A DNA stretch of 64,000 nucleotides, taken from contig CBDDLR010000002.1 of the NCBI GenBank assembly GCA_965230765.1, positions 496,001 to 560,000 of the forward strand, in the 5' to 3' direction. The DNA is from Sunxiuqinia sp965230765 (GTDB taxonomy: Bacteria; Bacteroidota; Bacteroidia; Bacteroidales; Prolixibacteraceae). Positions 26,128 to 34,648 of this stretch are shown in pieces. The position numbers were made by a program, and so were the translations under genes. How positions within the stretch are numbered: the first letter of the stretch is position 1; each line of letters opens with the position of its first letter. The notes under the pieces are model-generated. The model ran no database searches. It had not been told where the DNA came from and saw only the letters and a list, made by a program, of their open reading frames with translations.

Positions 26128-27492
26128 TTAGTTTAAATTATCTTTGGGCTTTATGTCCATCCACTTGGGAACTTTCGCTGGTTTTGGCTTTCTTCCGTAA
26201 AAGAAGTCGTCCATTCTTAGTGCCAGATGGGCAAAAAGTTTGTTGTTCCTGATGCCCCACCGCACCAGGTTGTGTAGTAAATTATTTGGGTGTGAGTAAG
26301 GGCACACGCTCATGCACCGTCCACAGTCTGTACCAGAGGTGCACCAGTAGGCAAAGCATTTTTCATGGCTCAGTTGCCAGCGGTGAGTATCTCCATCAAA
26401 TTCAATATTCCCTTTTGAAATGGCATTCCCCGGGCATAAATCTGCACATTTTTTGCAAATCGTGCAGAAATGGTAAATGGAATGATCGGGTTTCCTTTTG
26501 GTGATTTTAAGCGGAATATTTGTAGATACTACGGCAATGCGAACCCTCGGGCCAAGTTCCGGTGTCATTAGCAGTCCCATTCGGCCAATTTCCCCTAAAC
26601 CGGCATCTCTGGCTACCACCGGGCAGATCACTTCATAGTTTCCATCCACATGTGCCCTGGCTTCAAAACCCAAATCCCGGATGAATTTGGCTATTTGAAT
26701 GGCAATTGTACCAGAGTTTAGGTATTGCCGTGCTGATTCCATCAGTGTTGGCCCTGCAGGCCCGGATGCCAACCATTCTTTATCCATTTCTACAGTTATC
26801 GCAATTCCATATTGATGATTGGGTCTTACTTTATCTCCATAAGCTTTTCCCCTTCCACGTACTGAATAGAAATGGTAATCTTTCATCTCACAAAAACCTA
26901 CCGAAACAGCACCCAACTTTTTTGCCCAGTTGGTAATGAACAGACTAAGTTCGTCTTTTTTAAATTCTTTTTTTGTTGCTTGTATTTGCCCATCAACAAA
27001 AGGTCTTAATTGTTCAATTGGAAAGAAACTGGCATTGGCAGCAGTAAAGGTGGCAGGTGAATAAAAAGCCGATTCTTCAGACATTAATCCGGGTTTCTTA
27101 AGCCATTGTTTGTCTGATGTGGCATTCTCTGGATTATTCTGGTAATATGTTTCTTGTAATTCAGGTCGACGTGTAATTTCATTTCTGGAGAACATGGTGT
27201 CCCGTTCATCAAATCGGTTGTTTGGCACTTCATTCACATTCATTTTTTTGTGCCGAATTGGTAGCATCAGAACGAAAACAGCTATCCCCAAAAATAGCAG
27301 TAGAATGATGCCAGCTAAATGTGTTACTGGGCTTGGAAAAAGTATGGGCACAAAAAAAGGTAGCGGACACAAAAGTAAAAGCACTATTGCACGTTGCGTG
27401 GCTTTTTTCTCTTTTTCAATCATTGAAACGATGGCAAACCATCCGAAAAATAAAAACAAAAATGTGGCTGTTGTAAAAAGTAAAAACTCCAT
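26128..27492 (-). CDS. Membrane-anchored 4Fe-4S protein, reductive-dehalogenase/QueG-like
   Basis: 454 residues. Three membrane helices in the first 85 residues, then a long domain and two 4Fe-4S motifs near 340-400: CTICKKCADLCPGNAI and CGRCMSVCPYSHP. The order (globular domain, then ferredoxin pair with a CFAYW segment between) is that of reductive-dehalogenase-like and epoxyqueuosine-reductase-like proteins. There is no Tat signal and no partner anchor gene; the helices are N-terminal. True dehalogenation is unproven; it may be a cobalamin- or flavin-free redox protein. Confidence 0.7.
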   Translation of the reverse strand: MEFLLFTTATFLFLFFGWFAIVSMIEKEKKATQRAIVLLLLCPLPFFVPILFPSPVTHLAGIILLLFLGIAVFVLMLPIRHKKMNVNEVPNNRFDERDTMFSRNEITRRPELQETYYQNNPENATSDKQWLKKPGLMSEESAFYSPATFTAANASFFPIEQLRPFVDGQIQATKKEFKKDELSLFITNWAKKLGAVSVGFCEMKDYHFYSVRGRGKAYGDKVRPNHQYGIAITVEMDKEWLASGPAGPTLMESARQYLNSGTIAIQIAKFIRDLGFEARAHVDGNYEVICPVVARDAGLGEIGRMGLLMTPELGPRVRIAVVSTNIPLKITKRKPDHSIYHFCTICKKCADLCPGNAISKGNIEFDGDTHRWQLSHEKCFAYWCTSGTDCGRCMSVCPYSHPNNLLHNLVRWGIRNNKLFAHLALRMDDFFYGRKPKPAKVPKWMDIKPKDNLN

Positions 27493-27558
27493 GGTTTGAA
27501 ATCAGTTGCCCAAACCTAGTGTTTTTTTATTGTTTTTTTGATGAATAATGTCAACAAG

Positions 27559-28326
27559 CTACTGTTCCCGGGTAAAAACCCAGCTATTGCCTTTTGATAG
27601 GTCATTGTTATAATAGTAGCCTTCCAGGTCAAAAGCTTTTAATTCTTCCGGATTGGAAATTCTATTTTGCACCATAAAACGGCACATAAGCCCACGGGCT
27701 TTTTTTGCAAAAAACGAAACCATTTGGTACTTGCCATTTTTGTGCTCTTTAAAAGAAGGGGTAATAATTTCGGCATCCACTTTTTTCATGTCAATTGCCT
27801 TGGAGTACTCGTTTGATGCCAGGTTGATAAGTGTTTTGCCGTTTGCGGCCAGCTCATCGTTAAGCACTTTGGTGAGTTTCTTCTGCCAAAAATCATAAAG
27901 ATTATTGTTGCGCTGGTATTTGAGTTTTGTGCCCATCTCCAGCCTGTAGGGTTGAATTAGATCCAGTGGCTTCAATAAACCATAAAGCCCGGATAAAATT
28001 CGAATTTGCTTTTGAGCAATTTCAAAATCTGTGTTAGAAAATGTTTCGGCCTGCATGCCTTGATACACATCCCCGTTGAAAGCTAAGGCAGCTTGTTTGG
28101 CGTTTTCAGGCGTAAATGGAGTTTGCCACATCAGGTTTCTATCCACATTCAACTCGGCAAGCTTTAACGAAATTCCCATTAGTTCTGAAAGCTTCTTTGC
28201 AGATAATTTCTTTAATCGATCGTTGAGTTTTGAAGCTTCATCTAAAAACTCAGGAGTTGTGTATTCCGAAGTAACGGGTTTACTTTGAAAATCAAGTGAT
28301 TTGGCAGGTGAAATTATGGCAATCAT
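27559..28326 (-). CDS. yaaA: Peroxide stress protein YaaA
   Basis: 255 residues. MIAIISPAKSLDFQ, FNGDVYQGM, LSGLYGLLKPLD and INLASNEYSKAI are YaaA (DUF328) landmarks. In E. coli it lowers free iron during peroxide stress. A full Bacteroidota promoter lies just upstream. Confidence 0.93.
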   Translation of the reverse strand: MIAIISPAKSLDFQSKPVTSEYTTPEFLDEASKLNDRLKKLSAKKLSELMGISLKLAELNVDRNLMWQTPFTPENAKQAALAFNGDVYQGMQAETFSNTDFEIAQKQIRILSGLYGLLKPLDLIQPYRLEMGTKLKYQRNNNLYDFWQKKLTKVLNDELAANGKTLINLASNEYSKAIDMKKVDAEIITPSFKEHKNGKYQMVSFFAKKARGLMCRFMVQNRISNPEELKAFDLEGYYYNNDLSKGNSWVFTREQ

Positions 28327-28352
28327 TTTTCAAAATTTTATTTCCAAAACAC

Positions 28353-28382
28353 CAAATGTATTGAAATGTTTAACTTATTCAA
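28353..28382 (-). promoter_or_regulatory. Promoter of yaaA
   Basis: On the minus strand TTG at 28380-28382, a 19-base spacer and TACATTTG at 28353-28360, exactly the TTG-N19-TAnnTTTG consensus, 26 bases before ATG 28326. Confidence 0.7.
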
Positions 28383-28410
28383 TCAGTCAGTCAATCAGTC
28401 AGTCAATCCT
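28379..28410. repeat. Short degenerate tandem repeat
   Basis: The word CAATCAGTCAGT occurs twice in tandem followed by the degenerate CAATCCTTCAGT, ending at the rlmD stop. It overlaps the -33 region of yaaA. Confidence 0.7.
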
Positions 28411-29823
28411 TCAGTCCTTTTTCTCCAGTAGTACGACATTCTCCACATGGTGGGTGTGTGGAAACATATCAACAGGTTGAATTTTAGTTACTTTGTAGGT
28501 TTCGTCCATCAAAGCCAGGTCTCGTGCCTGGGTTGCCGGGTTGCAGCTTACGTACACCACTCGCTGTGGGGCAACTTTCAATATTGTTTTTACCACATCT
28601 TCGTGCATGCCAGCACGTGGCGGATCGGTAATGATCACATCGGGTTGGCCGTTTTCAGCAATAAAACCTTTATTGAGTACATCTTTCATGTCGCCAGCAT
28701 AAAAACTGGTGTTTGAAATTTCATTAATCGAAGAGTTAACTTTTGCATCTTCAATGGCTTCAGGTACATATTCAACCCCAACTACTTTTTTTGCTTTTGA
28801 AGCAACAAAATTAGCAATGGTACCCGTTCCGGTGTACAGGTCATACACCACTTCATCACCAGAAAGGTCGGCAAACTCCCTGGCAACTTTGTACAGCTCA
28901 TAAGCTTGTGCCGAATTGGTTTGGTAAAAGCTTTTAGGGCCAATCTTGAATTTCAGCCCTTCCATTTCTTCAAAAATATGGTCTCGTCCTTTAAAAAGCT
29001 TAATCTCCTGATCGGTGATGGTGTCATTTCCTTTCTGGTTGATCACATACATCAGTGAAGTGATATCTGGGAATTTATTATTGATTGCCTGTAGTAAAGC
29101 TTCCCTTTTTTCTTCGTCTTCAAAGTAAAACGAAATAATCAGCATAGTTTCACCAGTCGATGAAGTACGCACGATCATATTCCGAAGAAAACCTTCCTGG
29201 TTGCGGATATCAAAGAATGAAAGCTCGTTTTCAAGTGCATATTCGCGGACGAAATTTCTCAATTCATTGGACGGTGAAGGTTGAAGCCAGCACTTTTTAA
29301 TATCAATAATTTTGTCAAAAAGACGGGGGATGTGAAACCCCAACGCATTCATGTCTTTGGGGGCAAATTCCTGATCCATTTCCTCAAACAAAAGCCATCG
29401 TTTATTCGAGAAGCTGAATTCAAGTTTGTTCCTGTAAAAAGTATCTTTCTCAGAACCAAGGATTGGAGAGATTTCGGGGAGTTCAATCCTTCCGAGCCTT
29501 TTAAGCTGGTCGCCTACTTGTTTCTGCTTATAGAAAAGTTGCTTTTCGTAAGGAAGAAATTGCCATTTACATCCACCGCAAACGCCGAAATAATCACAAA
29601 CAGCCTCAACACGATCGGGCGATTTTTCGTGAATATTCACCACTCGGGCTTCCTGGTAATTTTTTCGTTTTTTGGTTACTTGCAAGTCAACTACATCACC
29701 TGGTACGACATGTGTGGTAAATACAACAACATCATTTACTTTCGCAATCGCTTTTCCTTCAGCACCAATATCGCTAATGGTCACTTGTTCGTAAAGTGGT
29801 TTATTTTTTCTGCTTCTTCCCAT
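28411..29823 (-). CDS. rlmD: 23S rRNA (uracil-C5)-methyltransferase RlmD
   Basis: 470 residues. An N-terminal TRAM domain, the 4Fe-4S cluster motif CDYFGVCGGCKW, the SAM site (VYDLYTGTGTIANF), DPPRAGMH and the nucleophile loop VSCNPATQARDL. It methylates U1939 of 23S rRNA in E. coli; the RlmCD distinction cannot be made from sequence alone. A -7 box TATTTTTG lies at 29840-29847. Confidence 0.92.
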   Translation of the reverse strand: MGRSRKNKPLYEQVTISDIGAEGKAIAKVNDVVVFTTHVVPGDVVDLQVTKKRKNYQEARVVNIHEKSPDRVEAVCDYFGVCGGCKWQFLPYEKQLFYKQKQVGDQLKRLGRIELPEISPILGSEKDTFYRNKLEFSFSNKRWLLFEEMDQEFAPKDMNALGFHIPRLFDKIIDIKKCWLQPSPSNELRNFVREYALENELSFFDIRNQEGFLRNMIVRTSSTGETMLIISFYFEDEEKREALLQAINNKFPDITSLMYVINQKGNDTITDQEIKLFKGRDHIFEEMEGLKFKIGPKSFYQTNSAQAYELYKVAREFADLSGDEVVYDLYTGTGTIANFVASKAKKVVGVEYVPEAIEDAKVNSSINEISNTSFYAGDMKDVLNKGFIAENGQPDVIITDPPRAGMHEDVVKTILKVAPQRVVYVSCNPATQARDLALMDETYKVTKIQPVDMFPHTHHVENVVLLEKKD

Positions 29824-29875
29824 TATTCTGATTTTGCTGCAAAAATAGAAATTTATTTTTCAACTTCTTGGGATC

Positions 29876-29998
29876 GGAAATCTCCAGATTTCCAGTTTTT
29901 GCGATATTGTTTGCGACCTGGAGGTCGCAAGACCCAATGATCGGGTTAGGAAACCTCCAGGTTTCCGGCTTTAAGTGCGACCTGGAGGTCGCAAATCC
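29876..29998. repeat. REP block, left copy (four palindromes)
   Basis: Four perfect palindromes alternate in type: 29876-29893 GGAAATCTCCAGATTTCC, 29911-29930 TTGCGACCTGGAGGTCGCAA, 29949-29966 GGAAACCTCCAGGTTTCC and 29976-29993 (core TGCGACCTGGAGGTCGCA). The centres CTCCAG and CTGGAG are mutual reverse complements, as in paired REPs. The rest of 29824-30130 has the rlmD promoter and no supportable gene. Confidence 0.9.
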
Positions 29999-30130
29999 CA
30001 ATTGTAGGGTTGAAACCACCGGTTTTTATGTTTTATTTGCGGGTATAAGATTGCATCCAAATTTGATGAAGGCTTGTAAATCTTCGAAATTCCAGCTAAT
30101 TTTATTAATTCGTTTTTCACACCCCGATCT

Positions 30131-30805
30131 ATGAAAAAGAAAGAATCATACAAGCATATACTACCTCATTTTCAGCAACCGGGACAAGCATACTTTGTAA
30201 CTTGGAGTTTAAAGGATGCTATTTTTGCCAAAGCCATTGCAATGTATTCCAGAAAGCTCGGTCAACTTAAAACGAAGATTGATTTAAGCAAAAAGTTCAA
30301 TGGAAATAACGTGTTGCTAGCGAAAATGAAAAGGGAATATGCGATAACCCGAAGAAAATATTTTATCATGTATGATACCCTTTTGGCACAACAAAAGAAT
30401 CCGGATATTGATCTCTCTAGTCAAAATCTACAGGAAATAATTGTTGATGTTCTAAATCATTGGGATAATATATATTTGGAAAACTATGCTTTTTGTGTGA
30501 TGAAGAATCATGTTCATTGGGTTTTTCGAGTGTATGAGAAAGATGAGTCAGGAAAGAGTGTGTATTTGCAAGATATTTTGAAATCGGTAAAAAGTTTTTC
30601 TGCAAGAGCAATCAATCGTGTAATTGAACAGAATGGACAGCTTTGGCAAAAAGAAAGCTATGATACAACTATTCGTAATGAAATACATCTTGTAAATGTT
30701 GTGAAGTACACATTAAACAATCCTGTAAAAGCTGGTTATGTGGAAAATTGGAAAGAATGGTCAGGCTGTTGGTGTTCTGATGAGTTTCTAGATGTTCTTA
30801 GTTAA
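30131..30805 (+). CDS. REP-associated HUH transposase (RAYT/IS200-like)
   Basis: 224 residues. FVTWSLKDAIF is the N-terminal beta strand of Y1 transposases, CVMKNHVHWVFRVY contains the HxH metal motif, LWQKESYDTTIRNE is the conserved RAYT helix and VKYTLNNPVKAGYV the typical C-terminal motif. RAYTs nick single-stranded REP hairpins. The gene is flanked on both sides by four-palindrome REP blocks, which are its likely substrates. It appears intact. There are no IS200 ends; this is a stand-alone domesticated type. Confidence 0.9.
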   Translation: MKKKESYKHILPHFQQPGQAYFVTWSLKDAIFAKAIAMYSRKLGQLKTKIDLSKKFNGNNVLLAKMKREYAITRRKYFIMYDTLLAQQKNPDIDLSSQNLQEIIVDVLNHWDNIYLENYAFCVMKNHVHWVFRVYEKDESGKSVYLQDILKSVKSFSARAINRVIEQNGQLWQKESYDTTIRNEIHLVNVVKYTLNNPVKAGYVENWKEWSGCWCSDEFLDVLS

Positions 30806-30817
30806 ATATGTGGGTTT

Positions 30818-30940
30818 GGAAATCTCCATATTTCCAGTTTTTGCGATATTGCTTGCGACCTGGAGGTAGCAAGACCCAATGATCGGGCTAGGAAACCTCC
30901 AGGTTCCCGGCTTTAAGTGTGATCTGGAGGTCTCAATTCC
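30818..30940. repeat. REP block, right copy (four palindromes, decayed)
   Basis: A direct-repeat copy of the left block with the same order and spacing: about 30818-30835, 30853-30872, 30891-30908 and 30918-30934. Each palindrome has one or more mismatches (for example GGTAGCAA against GGTCGCAA on the left), so the left copy is the better preserved. Confidence 0.88.
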
Positions 30941-30966
30941 TTGCAAATAAAATTAACAGATTCTGT

Positions 30967-30974
30967 TATCTTTG
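30967..30974 (+). promoter_or_regulatory. -7 box of the ABC-F gene
   Basis: TATCTTTG fits TAnnTTTG, 18 bases before ATG 30993; it sits on the alternative TTG start at 30972 and rules it out. Confidence 0.55.
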
Positions 30975-30992
30975 CAGCTCAATTTTCGAACT

Positions 30993-32939
30993 ATGATCTC
31001 AGTTGACCAGTTGGTAGTTAGTTTTGGCGGCTTTGAGCTTTTTAAAAAGATTTCATTTTTAATTAGTCCGAAAGACCGGATTGGCCTTGTTGGAAAGAAT
31101 GGTGCAGGAAAATCCACCTTATTGAAAATTCTTTCCGGTTTGCAGGAAGCTTCTTCCGGGACGGTGGTACTGCCTAAAGATGTTCGGATTGGTTATTTGC
31201 CACAGCACATGACCGTTTCGGATAAACACACGGTTTTTGAAGAAACGAAAAAAGCCTTTGATGAGATTTTATCTTTGAAAAAGGAGATTGAAAAAATAAA
31301 CCATGAAATTGCTACCCGCGAGGATTATGAGTCTGAAGAATATTTGAAACTTATAACACGGGTTACTGAATTAAATGATCGTTGCCAGTTGGTTGGTGGT
31401 GCAAATTTTGAAGCCGAAATCGAACAGACGCTGGTTGGCCTTGGTTTTGAGCGTAGCGATTTTACCCGCCCTACGAAAGAATTTAGTGGTGGATGGCGAA
31501 TGCGTATTGAGCTGGCAAAAATCCTTCTTCAAAAACCTGATGTTTTTTTACTTGATGAGCCTACAAACCATTTGGATATTGAATCGATTCAGTGGCTTGA
31601 AGATTTTCTGAAAAACTACCAGGGTTCTGTGGTGCTGGTTTCGCACGACCGGGCTTTTCTGGATGCGGTTACCAATCGAACCATTGAAATTTCTTTGGGA
31701 AAGATTTACGATTATAAAGCAAATTATACCAAATATCTTGAGTTACGAGAAGAGCATCGTGAAACTCAGCTTGCTGCATACAAAAACCAGCAAAAACTAA
31801 TTGAAGATACCGAGAAGTTTATTGAACGTTTTCGATACAAGGCAACCAAAGCTGTACAGGTTCAGTCGAGGTCAAAAATGCTCGAAAAGCTTGACCGTAT
31901 TGAGATTGAGCAAGAAGATAACTCACGCCTGAATATCCGGTTTCAACCACCTGAACGATCCGGGACAATCGTTGTTGAATGCAACGAACTGTCGAAAAGT
32001 TACGGTAGCTTAAATGTGTTGGATCGGATTGATTTGACGGTAGAACGAGGAGAAAAGATTGCATTTGTAGGTAAAAACGGAGAAGGAAAAACAACGCTCG
32101 CACGGGTGATTTTGAACGAGTTGGAATATTCAGGTGAATTAAAAATTGGGCACAATGTAAAAGTTGGCTATTTTGCTCAAAACCAGGCTCAATTGCTTGA
32201 TGAAAACCTGACGGTTTTTGATACGATTGACCAAATTGCTGTTGGGGATATCCGCACAAAAATCCGGGATATTTTGGGTGCTTTTATGTTTTCCGGGGAG
32301 GATGCTGACAAAAAAGTTAAAGTGCTTTCTGGTGGTGAGCGTACCCGTTTGGCAATGACCCGTTTGATGCTGGAGCCTGTGAATTTTCTGGTGCTGGATG
32401 AGCCAACAAACCATTTGGATATGCGATCGAAAGAGATGTTGAAACAGGCATTGGCTGAATATGAAGGAACTGTGCTGATTGTTTCACACGACCGTGAGTT
32501 TTTGGATGGTTTGGTAAATTGCGTGTATGAATTCAGAAAGAAAAAAGTACGTCAACATTTAGGTGGCATTTACGATTTTCTTCACCGTAAAAAAATGGAG
32601 TCGCTAAAGGAACTGGAGGTTAAGCAGATAAAGAAAGTTTCGGTAAAAGAAGAAGCAAAACATCAAAATAACGGGCAGCTTTCTTATGAAGAAAGAAAGG
32701 AGCTTAACCGCAACTTATCAAAACTGGAGAAAACGATTGCTCAGGTTGAAGAAACAATTGCAGAACTGGAAGAGAAAGTTGCTGATATGGACGAGAAAAT
32801 GGCAAATCCGGAAAACTTATCTGATTCAACTATCTTTGATGAATATGAAAAAAGTAAGCAGAAACTGGAGCAGGTTATGAGCCAGTGGGAGGCTGCTACA
32901 GAGGAATATGAAAACTTAAAACAAAAGAAAACCTGGTAA
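30993..32939 (+). CDS. ABC-F ATPase (translation factor/ribosome-associated)
   Basis: 648 residues from ATG 30993. Two ATP-binding cassettes: Walker A GKNGAGKST and GKNGEGKTT, signatures FSGGWRMRIEL and LSGGERTRLAM, Walker B FLLDEPTNHLD and FLVLDEPTNHLD. A linker of about 80 residues joins them and a C-terminal coiled coil (about 550-648) follows, as in Uup-like members. No membrane domain. The family works on ribosomes; a specific antibiotic-protection role cannot be inferred. Confidence 0.9.
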   Translation: MISVDQLVVSFGGFELFKKISFLISPKDRIGLVGKNGAGKSTLLKILSGLQEASSGTVVLPKDVRIGYLPQHMTVSDKHTVFEETKKAFDEILSLKKEIEKINHEIATREDYESEEYLKLITRVTELNDRCQLVGGANFEAEIEQTLVGLGFERSDFTRPTKEFSGGWRMRIELAKILLQKPDVFLLDEPTNHLDIESIQWLEDFLKNYQGSVVLVSHDRAFLDAVTNRTIEISLGKIYDYKANYTKYLELREEHRETQLAAYKNQQKLIEDTEKFIERFRYKATKAVQVQSRSKMLEKLDRIEIEQEDNSRLNIRFQPPERSGTIVVECNELSKSYGSLNVLDRIDLTVERGEKIAFVGKNGEGKTTLARVILNELEYSGELKIGHNVKVGYFAQNQAQLLDENLTVFDTIDQIAVGDIRTKIRDILGAFMFSGEDADKKVKVLSGGERTRLAMTRLMLEPVNFLVLDEPTNHLDMRSKEMLKQALAEYEGTVLIVSHDREFLDGLVNCVYEFRKKKVRQHLGGIYDFLHRKKMESLKELEVKQIKKVSVKEEAKHQNNGQLSYEERKELNRNLSKLEKTIAQVEETIAELEEKVADMDEKMANPENLSDSTIFDEYEKSKQKLEQVMSQWEAATEEYENLKQKKTW

Positions 32940-32946
32940 GCTGAGG

Positions 32947-33026
32947 GATTGAAGGATTGAAGGATAGAAGGATAGAAGGATTGAAGGATAGAAGGATTGA
33001 AGGATTGAAGGATTGAAGGATTGAAG
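32947..33026. repeat. 8-bp tandem repeat, ten copies
   Basis: Ten head-to-tail units of GATTGAAG (seven copies) or GATAGAAG (three copies) fill the space between the ABC-F stop and rlmB. The unit is 8 bp, not a multiple of three, so it is not coding. Confidence 0.95.
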
Positions 33027-33086
33027 GTGCAGTGTCCAATACTAGGTGAAAAATAACAAATAGCAAATCATCAATTACCAAAAAAT

Positions 33087-33848
33087 ATGTATCAACGCCG
33101 ACCAAAGCAAAATAACGATGACCTGATTTTTGGAATGCACAGCATTATAGAAGCAATTAATTCAGGCAAAGAGATTGAAAAAGTACTAATAAAAAAAGGG
33201 CTTAGCGGCGATTTGTTTAAAGAATTGTTCGATCTGATACGTCTGCATTCCATTCCGTTTCAATATGTTCCGTTGGAAAAAATAAACCGCATAACCCGAA
33301 AGAATCACCAGGGGGTTATCGCATTTGTTTCCCCAATAATTTTTCATGACTTGGAAAACCTGTTGCCATCGTTATTTGAAGAAGGCGAAAACCCAATTAT
33401 TCTCGTCCTGGATCAGCTTACTGATGTGCGAAATTTTGGTGCAATTGTTCGAACAGCTGAATGTGCCGGGGTACATGCCGTTGTAATTCCAGAAAAAGGT
33501 TCAGCGCGCATTAATGCAGATGCCGTTAAAACTTCGGCTGGGGCGTTGCATTCGGTTCCTGTTTGTCGAACCCGCGACTTAAAGTCGAGTGTTCGGTTTT
33601 TGCGGGAGTCAGGACTAAAAATTGCAGCGGCTACTGAAAAAGCCACCCAAAACTACACGCAGGAAGATTTTACCGGACCTGTTGCAGTGGTTATGGGAGC
33701 TGAAGATGAGGGGATCAGTCCCGATATTTTGAAAATGACCGATGCGCAATTACAAATTCCGTTAAAAGGAAAAATTGAATCGCTGAACGTTTCAGTAGCA
33801 GCAGGCTTGCTGGTTTACGAAGTTATTCGTCAGCGCGATCAAGTTTAG
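33087..33848 (+). CDS. rlmB: 23S rRNA (guanosine-2'-O)-methyltransferase RlmB
   Basis: 253 residues. The N-terminal L30-like substrate-binding part starts at FGMHSIIEAINSGKEIEKV, and the SpoU motifs NFGAIVRTAECAGVHA, VMGAEDEGIS and LNVSVAAGLLVYEVI form the knot. It methylates G2251 of 23S rRNA in E. coli. Its end overlaps the convergent Lrp gene by 4 bases. Confidence 0.92.
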   Translation: MYQRRPKQNNDDLIFGMHSIIEAINSGKEIEKVLIKKGLSGDLFKELFDLIRLHSIPFQYVPLEKINRITRKNHQGVIAFVSPIIFHDLENLLPSLFEEGENPIILVLDQLTDVRNFGAIVRTAECAGVHAVVIPEKGSARINADAVKTSAGALHSVPVCRTRDLKSSVRFLRESGLKIAAATEKATQNYTQEDFTGPVAVVMGAEDEGISPDILKMTDAQLQIPLKGKIESLNVSVAAGLLVYEVIRQRDQV

Positions 33849-34312
33849 TTCTGAATAGGTACCTGTCTCTTGAATGTTTCCTCAAGGGAAATAAATGTTT
33901 CAGTACTTGAAATTCCTGAAATTTTTTGAACCTTTCCGCTCAATACATCTTTGAGGTGCTCATTATCACGTGCATAAACTTTTACAAAAATGGCGTATTG
34001 CCCGGTTGTGTAGTGACATTCAACAATTTCAGGGATTTGCTTTAATTCATCAGAAACCCGTTCGTAGTATCCACCTTTTTCAAGAAATACACCAACATAA
34101 GTGCAGGTTTTGTAGTCAACTTTCTTGGGGTCAATGTGATAGCCTGAGCCAGTAATCACCTTCATGTCAATCATTCTGTTAACACGTTGATGAACAGCTG
34201 CACGTGATACGCCTACTTCTGCAGCAACATCTTTAAAAGGAATTCGGGCGTTTTTGGTAATGATATCAAGGATGTGTAAATCGATTTGATCTAAGTTGTT
34301 TCTAAGTGTCAT
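33845..34312 (-). CDS. Lrp/AsnC-family regulator
   Basis: 155 residues. Helix-turn-helix VAAEVGVSRAAVHQRVNRMI and a RAM-type ligand domain with GQYAIFVKVYARDNEHLKD. It responds to an amino acid. It is divergent from the ammonium transporter gene 336 bases away, so it may regulate that gene and itself; that is inference. Confidence 0.9.
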   Translation of the reverse strand: MTLRNNLDQIDLHILDIITKNARIPFKDVAAEVGVSRAAVHQRVNRMIDMKVITGSGYHIDPKKVDYKTCTYVGVFLEKGGYYERVSDELKQIPEIVECHYTTGQYAIFVKVYARDNEHLKDVLSGKVQKISGISSTETFISLEETFKRQVPIQN

Positions 34313-34648
34313 CTTGTTTTCAGCCTTTAATTTATGAATTTACAAAATTAGCTATTTTTTAGCAAATAGTTAACTAAAGAAGTCTAATTCTTTCAAAATG
34401 AAATATTGGGTGAAACGCTAAATGTGCTATTTTACTGCTGTCGAGATGGTTTGTCAGTTTGATTGGTTTAGTGTTAAGAAATTGTAATTAAAAATGACCT
34501 ATATGGTGTCAAAAAGAAATTAAAGAGTTGATTAAAAATATTAATCGTTATTTTAGCTCTTAAAAATATGTCAAAATGATATTAGCTGAAGCTTGTTGTT
34601 TTGACCTTTTGATGGGAAAATTATAGGTAACTTAAATATTTTGACACT
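34313..34648. promoter_or_regulatory. Divergent control region of lrp and amt with four TGTCAAAA motifs
   Basis: A gene-free 336-base interval. Four copies of an 8-mer occur: TGTCAAAA at 34507-34514 and 34569-34576 and its inverse TTTTGAC(A/C) at 34599-34606 and 34639-34646, the last ending two bases before the amt start codon. The inner two form an inverted pair. This suggests an operator array; the regulator is unknown. Confidence 0.5.

Noticed and set aside
29281..29940. A 219-codon plus-strand frame opposite rlmD
   Set aside because: It is antisense to the well-supported rlmD coding sequence and matches no family.
29801..30134. Short frames on both strands across the left REP block
   Set aside because: They follow from the symmetric palindromes and show no protein character.
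32947..33026. CRISPR array
   Set aside because: The units are contiguous 8-mers without spacers, and no cas genes are nearby.
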